A DNA stretch of 34,205 nucleotides from Campylobacterales bacterium (GTDB taxonomy: Bacteria > Campylobacterota > Campylobacteria > Campylobacterales > Sulfurimonadaceae), in NCBI GenBank assembly GCA_024277395.1, contig JAJRVF010000188.1, positions 1 to 34,205 on the forward strand, read 5' to 3'. Shown here in pieces: positions 18,937-29,000 of this stretch (its first letter is position 1; every line of letters starts with the position of its first letter). The translations under genes were made by a program, and so were the position numbers. The notes beneath the pieces were generated by a model, which saw only the letters and a program-made list of their open reading frames with translations, searched no databases and had not been told where the DNA came from.

Positions 18937-21900
18937 TTAATCTCCTTTTTCCTGATTCAGAGGTAATTTTTTCAAGTTTTTCGGACGTACCAACCAAAAA
19001 TTTCTTATTTCTATGCGGAATGTATCTAAAATGGCTTGTGCTTTCTCACTGCCGGTATGAGCAACATAGTCTTTAAGCAGTCGTTTGAGATAGTGACGTG
19101 CTTCATCACCGTCATCAGTATCAATCCGAATGGCCTCTACCAGTTCACGATTCACATTTTCAACGAAACTGTGACACTCATCATAAACAAAAGCAATACC
19201 CCCGGTCATTCCCGCGCCAAAATTAATACCGGTTTTACCCAGAATAATAACAATACCTCCGGTCATGTATTCACAGGCATTATCACCCGTTCCTTCCACA
19301 ACAGCCAAAGCGCCTGAGTTGCGCACCGCAAAACGTTCACCGACCGAACCCGAGATATAAAGCTTACCGCCGGTAGCACCGTAAAGGCAGGTATTGCCTC
19401 CGGCACTTAATGCTTCACCCTGATGCGCCGGCATAATAATGATTTTACCGCCATGCATCCCCTTGCCGATATAGTCATTGGCAACGCCCTCGAGCGTCAG
19501 GGATACGCCATGAATTAAAAAAGCGCCCAGTGCTTGACCGGCAATACCTTTTAGTTGAATATCGATCGTATCGGGACGCAATCCCGCATCACCGTAATAT
19601 TGTGCTATTTCTCCACTGACACGAGCACCAAAACTTCGATTTAAGTTACAAATACTACGCTTGATTCGCACCGGATGTTCCGGATGTTTAATAGCACCCA
19701 TGGCTTCGGCAAGCACCCCTTTTTCAAAGGCATTGTCATCAAACGGTTCATTAAACTCACTTTGACAGGTGTTGACGCCCTCTTCTTGATGCAAAATATT
19801 ACTAAAGTCGAATTTGGCAGCTTTCTCATCATCAACTACTTTCAATAACTCAGAGTGTCCAATGAGCTCTTCAAGGGTTTTATAGCCCATTTCAGCCATA
19901 ATCGCGCGAATATCTTCTGCTAAAAAGGTGAAAAAATTAATGACCTGCTGCACATTACCCAAAAAGTGTTCCGAGCGTAACTTTTTGTTTTGCGTGGCAA
20001 TACCGACCGAACAGCGGTTAACGTGACAAATACGCAACATTTTACAGCCGACAATCGTCAAGACTCCGGTACCGAATGCATAGCTCTCTGCTCCCAGCAA
20101 AGCTGCCTTAATAACATCGAGTGCTGTTTTCAACCCGCCGTCAGTTTGCAGCTCTACAAGAGAGCGCAGGTTATTGGCTTTGAGTGCATTATGTGCCTCT
20201 GAGAGTCCCAGCTCCCATGGATTTCCCGCAAATTTAATAGATGTTAGCGGTGCCGCACCCGTACCGCCGTCACCACCGGAGATGATAATTTTGTCGGCAT
20301 ACGCCTTGGCAACACCCGCAGCAATAGTACCCACACCGGCAGTAGAGACCAGTTTTACCGTAATTTTCGCTTTAGGATTTACCTGTTTTAAGTCAAAAAT
20401 CAGCTGTGCCAGATCTTCTATTGAGTAGATATCATGATGCGGCGGCGGTGAAATCAACGTCACTCCCGGAACCGTATGGCGCAATTTACCGATGAGTGCG
20501 GTCACCTTATGCCCGGGTAGCTGTCCGCCCTCACCCGGTTTCGCACCTTGGGCTACCTTGATTTGAATCTCTTCGGCAGAACGCAGATACGCCGGTGTCA
20601 CACCGAAGCGGCCCGAGGCTACCTGTTTTATTTTAGAGTTGCGATCATCTTCAAAACGTTCCGGATCTTCACCGCCCTCTCCCGAGTTCGATTGTGCTCC
20701 AATTTTATTCATTGCTACGGCAATAGTTTCATGAGCTTCCGGAGAGATGGAACCCAAACTCATTGCCGCACTGGCAAAACGTTTAAAAATTGCCTCTTTG
20801 GGCTCTACATCAGAGATGTCAATCGGTTTACGATCAGACTCTATGTTAAAGAAATCGCGAATAAATTTCAGTCCCCGTCCATTGACAAGGTTCTTGAGCT
20901 TCTCATAATCCTTTTGTTCACCGCTTTTAACACAGGTATGAATGGCGTGAATGACATCAGGACCAAAGTCGTGATACTCCTGACCGACGTAAAACTTATA
21001 GAAACCGCCAATATTGAGCGGAAAGATGCGATTAAAACCGCTTTTTTCAAATGCCATCTTGTGCTGACGTTGTAAACGTGCATCGATATCGGCATAATCG
21101 AGCCCGGGAATTAGCGCATGAGACTCTTCAAAACACTCTTTGACAATATTTTCACTCAGACCGATAATGTCAAACAATCCGGAGTTGCGATACGATGCGA
21201 TGGTCGAAATTCCCATTTTCGACATAATTTTCAACAGTCCGCCGTTGAGTGCCGTGTGCGTATTTTTGAGTGCCTCCTGACAGCTTACATCGGCATCTTT
21301 TGCCTCTTCAATCCATTTCGAAACCGTAGCAAAAAGAAGATGCGGATAAATAGCACTGACACCGTAACCGATTAAAAGCGCCGCCGTATGCGAATCCAAA
21401 ACTTCGGCAGTAACCGCAATAATCGAGACAAGATGTCGAATACCCCGCTCTTTAAGCGTCTGATTAACACGGCCTACTACCATGAGCATCGGCATAGCGC
21501 AAAGCTCTTCATTGAAATCCATATCACTCAAGATCACAATACGTATACCGCGATCAACTACGGCTTCGGCAATGGTGTCGCACAGTGCATCAAGTGAAAT
21601 CTTCAAATCGTTCTTATAGAGCGTTGAAAAAGTTTCATTGGCATAAAATGTTGCAAAACGCGGTGATTTTTTATCGCCGAATGATTGCAGTACCTCTAAT
21701 TTCTCACGCGTAATAATAGGTGAAATGGCTTTAAGACGATGGGCATGTGAGGGCATCTCGTCCAAAACATTGTGTATCTCTCCAAAACCGGTATTTAAAC
21801 TCATAACCACTTTTTCACGCAGCGGATCAATCGGCGGATTGGTGACTTGCGCAAACTTTTGCTTAAAAAAGTCGCCAAAAGAGCGCTGTTTATCGCTAAA

Positions 21901-23376
21901 TGCTGCTAAAGGGGTATCGTCACCCATAGAACCGACCGCCTCTTTGCCATCTTTGATCATGGGCTCTATGGTCTGTTCAATTACCTCTTGCGTGATATTG
22001 AAAAACCGCTGCTTGCAAATGATCTTGTCACGCTCAAAGTCACATAAATTAGCATATTGCTCTTCTACATGCTCCTGCAGATAAACCATATTTTCATTCA
22101 GCCACTTCATGTAGGGGTTTGAGCCTTTGAGATAGTCGTTAATCTGCTCATCTTTAAGCACTTTTCCAAATTTCAGATCCAGCCCAATCATCTGACCCGA
22201 CTGTAAACGTCCGCGCTCTTTGATTTGATCATCATCAATATCAATAACACCGTATTCACTTGAAATCAAAAGCGTATCGTCTTTAGTGATGGTATATTTT
22301 GAAGGTCGCAACCCGTTTCGATCCAGAACACACCCAATATAGCGACCGTCAGTAACCGAAAAAGCTGCCGGTCCGTCCCATGCTTCGAAAACCGTGGACT
22401 GGTACTCATAAAAAGCACGCAGCTCCGGATCCATATGCGGTGCATTTTGCCACGGTGCGGGAATCAGACCGCGAACTGCCTTGAAAAAATCAACACCGTT
22501 AATCAATAAAAATTCCAAGAAGTTGTCGGCACTGGCGCTGTCGGATGATCCGGGTTGCAAAATCGGCAGGCTTCGTGCAATCTCTTCATCGGTAAAAACA
22601 CCGCTTTTAATGGACTCTGACTTTACGGCTACATTGAAACGATTCCCCTCAACAGAATTAATCTCGCCATTGTGTGCAACCGAACGAAACGGCTGTGCCA
22701 AACGCCATTTTGGCAACGTATTGGTTGAAAAACGCTGATGGAACAGAGCAAAAGAGATTTTAAAATCTTCACTTTGAAGATCGGGGTAGAACTCTTTAAA
22801 ATGCGTTGGCATCACCAAACCTTTATATGAAAGTGTGCGCGATGACATGGAGGCAATATAGAAGTCTTCGTCCTCAACAAAACGGTGCTCACACTCTTTA
22901 CGGCTTAGATACAGCAGTGCATCAAAACGCTCCGTCGCCATAATAGAGTTCGGCGTAATAAAAAAATGGACAATATAAGGCAGCGTAGCCAAAGCCTGCT
23001 CGCCTAATGCGTTGGTGTTTAACGGAACTTCCCGACGCAGTACGACTTTGAGGTCATTGTTGATACAAATACTCTCTACCACATCAAGCTGCGCTTTGTC
23101 TCTGGTAAAAATAGAAGCGACCGCATACATTTTCGGCAGCTCAACACCCATGCTGTTTGCCGTCTTTAACATAAATTCGTGAGGCATCGAAAGCAGCAAT
23201 CCGCTACCGTCACCGGTTTTACCGTCCGCAGCAATCGCCCCGCGATGCATCATGCGTTCCAGCGCCGTAATGGCGCTTTCAAGATTCTCATGAGAAGCCC
23301 GATTTTTGATATTTGCAATAAGTCCAAAACCGCAGTTGTCTTTGTTAAGACGCAGTAAATCAGAATATTCCATCAT
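18937..23376 (-). CDS. gltB: Glutamate synthase large subunit
   Basis: 1479-aa ORF with the class II GATase region (CGFGLIANIKNRASHENLESAI), FMN-binding synthase domain (KIIISGGDGGTGAAPLTSIKFAGNPWELGL) and GXGXG C-terminal domain. Confidence 0.96.
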   Translation of the reverse strand: MMEYSDLLRLNKDNCGFGLIANIKNRASHENLESAITALERMMHRGAIAADGKTGDGSGLLLSMPHEFMLKTANSMGVELPKMYAVASIFTRDKAQLDVVESICINNDLKVVLRREVPLNTNALGEQALATLPYIVHFFITPNSIMATERFDALLYLSRKECEHRFVEDEDFYIASMSSRTLSYKGLVMPTHFKEFYPDLQSEDFKISFALFHQRFSTNTLPKWRLAQPFRSVAHNGEINSVEGNRFNVAVKSESIKSGVFTDEEIARSLPILQPGSSDSASADNFLEFLLINGVDFFKAVRGLIPAPWQNAPHMDPELRAFYEYQSTVFEAWDGPAAFSVTDGRYIGCVLDRNGLRPSKYTITKDDTLLISSEYGVIDIDDDQIKERGRLQSGQMIGLDLKFGKVLKDEQINDYLKGSNPYMKWLNENMVYLQEHVEEQYANLCDFERDKIICKQRFFNITQEVIEQTIEPMIKDGKEAVGSMGDDTPLAAFSDKQRSFGDFFKQKFAQVTNPPIDPLREKVVMSLNTGFGEIHNVLDEMPSHAHRLKAISPIITREKLEVLQSFGDKKSPRFATFYANETFSTLYKNDLKISLDALCDTIAEAVVDRGIRIVILSDMDFNEELCAMPMLMVVGRVNQTLKERGIRHLVSIIAVTAEVLDSHTAALLIGYGVSAIYPHLLFATVSKWIEEAKDADVSCQEALKNTHTALNGGLLKIMSKMGISTIASYRNSGLFDIIGLSENIVKECFEESHALIPGLDYADIDARLQRQHKMAFEKSGFNRIFPLNIGGFYKFYVGQEYHDFGPDVIHAIHTCVKSGEQKDYEKLKNLVNGRGLKFIRDFFNIESDRKPIDISDVEPKEAIFKRFASAAMSLGSISPEAHETIAVAMNKIGAQSNSGEGGEDPERFEDDRNSKIKQVASGRFGVTPAYLRSAEEIQIKVAQGAKPGEGGQLPGHKVTALIGKLRHTVPGVTLISPPPHHDIYSIEDLAQLIFDLKQVNPKAKITVKLVSTAGVGTIAAGVAKAYADKIIISGGDGGTGAAPLTSIKFAGNPWELGLSEAHNALKANNLRSLVELQTDGGLKTALDVIKAALLGAESYAFGTGVLTIVGCKMLRICHVNRCSVGIATQNKKLRSEHFLGNVQQVINFFTFLAEDIRAIMAEMGYKTLEELIGHSELLKVVDDEKAAKFDFSNILHQEEGVNTCQSEFNEPFDDNAFEKGVLAEAMGAIKHPEHPVRIKRSICNLNRSFGARVSGEIAQYYGDAGLRPDTIDIQLKGIAGQALGAFLIHGVSLTLEGVANDYIGKGMHGGKIIIMPAHQGEALSAGGNTCLYGATGGKLYISGSVGERFAVRNSGALAVVEGTGDNACEYMTGGIVIILGKTGINFGAGMTGGIAFVYDECHSFVENVNRELVEAIRIDTDDGDEARHYLKRLLKDYVAHTGSEKAQAILDTFRIEIRNFWLVRPKNLKKLPLNQEKGD

Positions 23377-23558
23377 TCATCACCCTTTGTAGTAAATTTG
23401 TTGTTATTTTCAACAATTTTAAGCTTACTCTAAAGATATATATAATATTTAGAGACCTGTAAAGTTCTGATATTTTACATGTAAATTGATTAAAAGGCTT
23501 TTAAGATGGTATGCTTTGAATCAGAAAGTTTTAAAAAAGTGTCAAAAAGAAGCAAATA

Positions 23559-24176
23559 ATGCAGGGGTATATTATCCGTCAGCATCGTGCACGCGATGAA
23601 GATCTGGTTGTCAGCATCATAACAAGAGAGAGCTTACAAAATCTTTACCGTTTTTATGGTGCACGCCACGGCACCATCAATCTTGGTTTTAAAATAGATT
23701 TCGAAATACAGAGCTCATTGAAGAGCTCTATCTCCCAACTGCGTGACGTCATTCACTTGGGATTTCCTTGGATGCTCGACTTTGACAAGCTACGCCTGTG
23801 GCAGCAGTTTATAGCCCTTTTTTACCCGCACCTGCATCAAAATGACGGCATTGAATCGTTCTATTTTGATATGCTCGATGCTGCCGCTGCACGCTGGGGA
23901 AGACAGAATGCCAAACGTGTCGGCATAGAAACGTATGTGGCACTATTGCACTATGAAGGGCGACTTCATGACAAAATGAACTGCTTTTTTTGCGATCTCC
24001 CCATAGAAGAGAATGTTTCGTTAATTCGTGCCTTTCTACCGGCACACAAACAGTGCGCACATACGCTAGATGTTCCCAAAGAGGCGCTGCTGGATCTGTA
24101 TGCTACCCGATCGAGTCTCTTGTTGGAAGATCGTGATATAAACCGGCTGTGGGATGTGCTGCTACAAGGGCTCTGA
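23559..24176 (+). CDS. recO: RecO-like DNA repair protein (Campylobacterota type)
   Basis: 205-aa ORF starting MQGYIIRQHRARDEDLVVSIITRESLQNLYRFYGARH; OB-fold N-terminus and CFFC motif consistent with epsilonproteobacterial RecO. Confidence 0.75.
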   Translation: MQGYIIRQHRARDEDLVVSIITRESLQNLYRFYGARHGTINLGFKIDFEIQSSLKSSISQLRDVIHLGFPWMLDFDKLRLWQQFIALFYPHLHQNDGIESFYFDMLDAAAARWGRQNAKRVGIETYVALLHYEGRLHDKMNCFFCDLPIEENVSLIRAFLPAHKQCAHTLDVPKEALLDLYATRSSLLLEDRDINRLWDVLLQGL

Positions 24177-24188
24177 GAAATTGCCGCA

Positions 24189-24593
24189 TTAGATCTCATA
24201 AAAATAGGGCTGGTACGACTGGTTGAGTTCGCTTAATTTCAACGAATAGAGTGCGCGCATCTTTGTCTGCATCTCTTTCCAAAAATATTCCAAAATAACA
24301 CTGGCACCCACGTTGCCCTCTGGGTACCACAATTCACCCTCTACCGCCTCAAGAATCTCAATCACTTCAATCTCTTCGGCAGGTCGTGCCAGAACATACC
24401 CCCCTTTGGCTCCGCGTAAACTTTTGACCAATCCCTTTTGCCGCAATACCGAGAGTATCTGCTCCAAATAGCTGTGCGAAATTTGTGTCATTGCGGCAAT
24501 CTCTTTAATTCGCATGGCTCGTGCATTTGGTGCTTGATTAAGTACATGCATGCCGGCCAATGCATAAACTCCTCGTGTCGAAATACTTTTCAT
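24189..24593 (-). CDS. Rrf2 family transcriptional regulator
   Basis: 134-aa ORF: STRGVYALAGMHVLNQ...IKEIAAMTQISHSYLEQILSVLRQKGLVKSLRGAKGGYVLARPAEEI, a classic Rrf2 winged helix. No cysteines, so not a canonical Fe-S IscR. Confidence 0.9.
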   Translation of the reverse strand: MKSISTRGVYALAGMHVLNQAPNARAMRIKEIAAMTQISHSYLEQILSVLRQKGLVKSLRGAKGGYVLARPAEEIEVIEILEAVEGELWYPEGNVGASVILEYFWKEMQTKMRALYSLKLSELNQSYQPYFYEI

Positions 24594-24635
24594 AAGGCTT
24601 AAACTTCCTGTTAAAAATTCTATAAATCATAAATA

Positions 24636-24653
24636 ACAACAATTTATTGTTGT
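24636..24653. promoter_or_regulatory. Inverted repeat upstream of the Rrf2 gene, candidate operator
   Basis: ACAACAA-TTTA-TTGTTGT, 7-bp perfect arms, about 43 bp upstream of the Rrf2 start at 24593. Confidence 0.45.
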
Positions 24654-24698
24654 GTTGTACTCATTATATCTAATAAGTTTTTTTTATACAAATATTCC

Positions 24699-25360
24699 TT
24701 ATTTAATTAATAAGGATTTTTCAATTAGCTTTTTTACATGTAAAAAATCACTGCTGTAGGCAAAACAGCGATCGACCTTACAGGCTACAAACTCTTTTTC
24801 ATCGGAAGCTCTGCTGAGAAGAAAAGTGTTGCTAACGAATTATTGGCATACTGTTGCAATGCAAGCGAACCATTTAGTGCGGCTAAGTATTGCATACTTT
24901 GAAGTATGGTTCCCACTGCCTATATATAATATTTATCGCGCAGGTCTATTGAAATTTTGGGCAAAGAGTCGTTTAGATACCACGCTCCATTGGCGTAAAA
25001 TCGTTTCAAAGCCTACATGTATATTATTTTCAAAATTACCACGTCGGCGAAATTCCATAGCCTCGGCAACAGAGCCCTTTACATCACTCTCTTGCAAGGC
25101 CTTGTCTATCTGAACAACACTGTAGATAAAATAGGCTCCTTCACCATGGTCTGTATCGGCATTGGACGCGCTGTAAAACAGCCCATTTTTCTCAAAACGT
25201 TCATAAACCATTGCAATAGTTTCTCTCACAACATCGGCATACAATTCATCTTGAGTAATTTTATAAGCTTTTATATAAAGTGGTATCAGCTCAGCTTGAT
25301 TATACAACATTTTTTCAAAGTGGGGAATCTCCCAGTTAGCATCTGTCAACGATCCCGGCT
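24699..25360 (-). pseudogene. Decayed remnant of a DUF255/YyaL-type thioredoxin-domain protein
   Basis: ORF 24933..25349 reads TDANWEIPHFEKMLYNQAELIPLYIKAY...GLFYSASNADTDHGEGAYFIY, matching an internal part of the family. A separate frame reads SRASDEKEFVACKVDRCFAYSSDFLHVKKLIEKSLLIK* (stop at 24699), resembling the family C-terminus. The N-terminus is missing and the middle is collapsed. Confidence 0.7.
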
Positions 25361-25410
25361 CGTGGCTTAGGTTTCAAATTGTAACTTTTTTTACTTTTTA
25401 GTGCAAAATT

Positions 25411-26082
25411 TTAGGGTTCGTTTGACATACTTTTCTCTAATCTGTCTTTTCTCTTCTCCCAGTCAGGCATAAAAAGGTTCAAGTAGTTATAAAACTTCGC
25501 ACTATGATCCGCATGTACCAAATGAGCTAATTCGTGAAATACCACATACTCTATACACTCTGTAGGTTTTTCAATCAGCTTTAGATTTAAATTGATATAC
25601 CCTTTGGCAGGACTACAGCTTCCCCAACGTGTTTTCATCTCTCTTATGCGTACTGTTTCTATTTCTTGCTTTACTATAGGCTTATATTTTTCAATCGCTT
25701 TGTTAAAGTGTATTTGAGCTTTTTGACTATACCATGTACGCAAGAGTTTCTTTTTACGTTCATTATTAGCTGTATCCTTCACAAAAACCTGCAAATAACC
25801 TCTCTGAAGCTTTACACCCTCCTCTTTGCTCTCTATCACTTTAAGACGGTAATTTCTCCCTAAATAGCGAAAATTTTCTCCGCTTACATATTCTTTGGGT
25901 GATACTTGATGATGTGCTTCAAAAAAAGAGAGCTTCTTATCTATCCACCCTGCTCTTTTTCTAAGTACGTACTCTATATCTCTTTCGTTACTGTCAGTAG
26001 GAGCTGTGAGTATTACTTCTCCACTTGGTTTGACTTTGAGGTTGATGTGTTTGACATCTTTTTTTACTATGCGCACATTCAT
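25411..26082 (-). CDS. YgjP/DUF45-like M48-type metallopeptidase
   Basis: 223-aa ORF with MKTRWGSCSPAKGYINLNLKLIEKP and YVVFHELAHLVHADHSAKFY (HExxH). Overlaps the hsdR stop by TGATG. Confidence 0.88.
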   Translation of the reverse strand: MNVRIVKKDVKHINLKVKPSGEVILTAPTDSNERDIEYVLRKRAGWIDKKLSFFEAHHQVSPKEYVSGENFRYLGRNYRLKVIESKEEGVKLQRGYLQVFVKDTANNERKKKLLRTWYSQKAQIHFNKAIEKYKPIVKQEIETVRIREMKTRWGSCSPAKGYINLNLKLIEKPTECIEYVVFHELAHLVHADHSAKFYNYLNLFMPDWEKRKDRLEKSMSNEP

Positions 26083-29000
26083 CAGTAGTTATTTATCCCT
26101 ATCTGCTGTATGGTTGCTAACAATTCATCCATATTTTCAAATTTCAAACCATAATTATCTTCCATCTCCCAAAAAAGGTCATCTAACTGCCCCTCTATCT
26201 TTTTGCGCACATCAGAGTTGTTTTTCCAGTCAGGCTTCCTTGATGCTTCGTTAAATGTCTCTACGATATTCAGCACCGTTTGTGCAAGCAAATCTATCCT
26301 TTCATCAACATTGTTCAAAGCTTTAGAAAAAGGCTCTTGCAAATTATCATAAAAAACTTTTGCATAGCTACTATGCTTAATCTCATCAGGGTAAGTAGCA
26401 CTCTCTATCTCCTCACCTTTTATAAGTAGGTCGCGTATCTCTTTGGCATGTTGGAGTTTTTCTTCTTCTGTGAGCCTCTTCTCTCTATACTCTTCAATAA
26501 TCTCTTGAATGCGCTTAGAGAGTTTATCATAATAGGCAGGATTACTCTCACGCTTTTCAGTAATAACTGCTGTCATAGCACTCAGTATGCTGTCTGCTCT
26601 TGCATTATCACCCACTACTCTTTCTATCTCAGCTTCAAACTCCTCATCAAAGATATTTACCAGCTTTGTTAACTGATTTACCTCATCGGCAGAGATAAAA
26701 TCATCAAGTAGCTTTTGCATCTGTTGCTCATACTTCCCAAAATCCACCTGTTCATGGTATCGTATGCGAACTGCCTTTCTAAGATTTGCATAAAATTTCA
26801 TCTTTTCTTTGTAGTTGGCTATCTCTTTGGCACTAAATACCTCTTCTATCTTATCGCTTGAAAGTGCAAGTTTTAAGGCTCTTGCATAGTGTGAAAGGTA
26901 GTCATAAAAGAGCTTTCGCCTCTCTTCATCAGCCAAATAAACCTCATAACTCTCTTGGTCTTGTCTATTCTCTACCTCTTTGAACAACTCTTCAAGATAG
27001 CTGTAGTAGGTCTTAACCTTTGCTATCTCTTCTCTTATGTCAAATACCGCTCCCTTAATATCCTCTTCATCAAACTCCGCAAGTCCGGAATAATCACTCA
27101 AAGCCCTGTCCAAATCACCCAACAATCCACGATAATCGACAATAAACCCAAAATCCTTTCCATCATACAGACGGTTTACCCTTGCGATAGCCTGTAGCAA
27201 ATTATGCTCTTTAAGAAGCTTATCTATATAAAGCACCGATGCCCTTGGTGCATCAAACCCAGTGAGCAATTTATCTACCACGATGAGCAGTTCCACTTCA
27301 TCTCCATTGACAAACTCATCTTTTACCTTTTCAAGATACTTCTCTTCATCACCATACCTCTTGATAAGCTTTGACCACTCCTCTTGGATAAAAGCCCTGT
27401 TTTCATCGTCCACCTCAGAGTGCCCCTCTCTGCTATCAGGTGCTGAGATAACAAATGCACTCCTCACATCTCCCATCTCTTCAAAAAGTTTATGATACTT
27501 GATAGCTTCATATTTGGAGCTTGTAGCCAACATCGCTTTAAAGCCTGTGCCTTGTAGCCGTTTTTTGAAATCTTCGTTGATATCAAGCATAATCATCTCA
27601 AGTCGTTTCTCACTTGAAGCTACTTTTTGAAATCTCGCCCACTTCTTTTTTAGGTCAAGCTTTTGCTCTTCATTTAAGTGTCGTGCTGTCTGCTCAAAAA
27701 GTCTGTCGAGTCCTTTTTCATTATTTACCCACTGATCAACCAATCGCCCCTCATAAAGTAGTGGCAAAACTGCTTTGTCTTGGACTGCTTGGTCGATAGT
27801 GTATCGGTGTATCTCTCCACCAAACTTTGCAAAAGAGTTCTTCTCTCTTTTCATAAGTGGAGTGCCGGTAAACCCAAGATAACAAGCTTCAGGAAATACC
27901 TTTTTCATCGCCTTGTGCAAATCACCACCCTGAGTTCTATGCGACTCATCTACCAGTATAAAGGTATTTGGGTCATCAAAGGTAACTTTTTCGTTTTTTA
28001 CCTTCTCAAACTTATGTATGAGTGTGGTTATCACAGACTTACCAGATTGCAACAACTCTACCAAATCCCTACCAGACTTTGCCCGAACTGCTTTGACTTC
28101 TGAGTTGTTAAAAGTATCGTGTATCTGACCATCTAAATCTTTTCTATCGGTTACTATAATGATTTTAGAGCCTACTATACTTCGCTTGATCACCTTTGCC
28201 AACATCACCATAGTTAGCGACTTTCCAGAGCCTTGTGTATGCCAAATAAGCCCACCCTTTCGCCTGCCGGTGCTGTCAAGTTTGCCTATTTGCTTCATAA
28301 TCTTCTCTATCGCAAAAAACTGCTGATACCGTGCAATCTTTTTAACCTTGCCATCAAAGATAATAAAAGAGTGCAACATCTCAACAGCACGATTTTTACA
28401 AAAAAGTGCATAGATAGTTTTATCTAAAGCAGATGCCGTTCGCCCTTTTACCACAGCCGACAAATCAATCTCCCTCTCTTTCCAAACAGCATAAAACTTT
28501 TTAGGTGTGCCAACCGTTCCATACTTTACAGAGTGGTTATTTCCAGCAACTGTAATCTGCACATATTTAAAGAGATTTGGTATCTCATCATGATATTGGT
28601 TTCTTATCATTTGTGAAATACCTTGAGATACCTCCTGCACAGCACTCTTTAACTCTATCACCCCAAACGGTATGCCATTTACAAACAAAACCAAATCAGG
28701 TCGTCTTGTCTTGGTTCTCTCTTGCTGATTTACCCTATCTACCACAAACTCTTCTGTAAAATGAAATAGATTATTTTCAGGATTTTTGTAGTCTATATAG
28801 TGCAACGAAAAGCTCTTCTTGACCCCATCTATCAGCTCTTCGCTATACGAGTTCCCCAGTAGTAGCTGATCACTTATCTTTTGGTTGGCAGTCATCAGCC
28901 CTTCATTGAGAGAGACATCCAAGTCCTCTATGGCTCGGGCTATATTCTCGGCAGAGAACTTATACTCTGTACCCTTGTACTCAAAGCCATTAAGCTTTTG

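Noticed and set aside
18935-18997. Extended N-terminus of the gltD ORF (MVGTSEKLEKITSESGKRRLI)
   Set aside because: This stretch overlaps the gltB 3' end; the conserved GltD N-terminus starts at MREFINTSRIDP (18934).
24826-25113. Plus-strand 95-aa ORF in the DUF255 remnant region, and 25017..25370 plus
   Set aside because: Antisense to the decayed minus-strand gene whose motifs (IPHFEKML, ACKVDRCFAYSSDF) are recognisable; no independent support.
25345-25372. GC-rich patch gatcccggctcgtggcttagg as a possible tRNA fragment or att site
   Set aside because: No cloverleaf, anticodon arm or direct repeat could be assembled; kept only as part of the junction observation.
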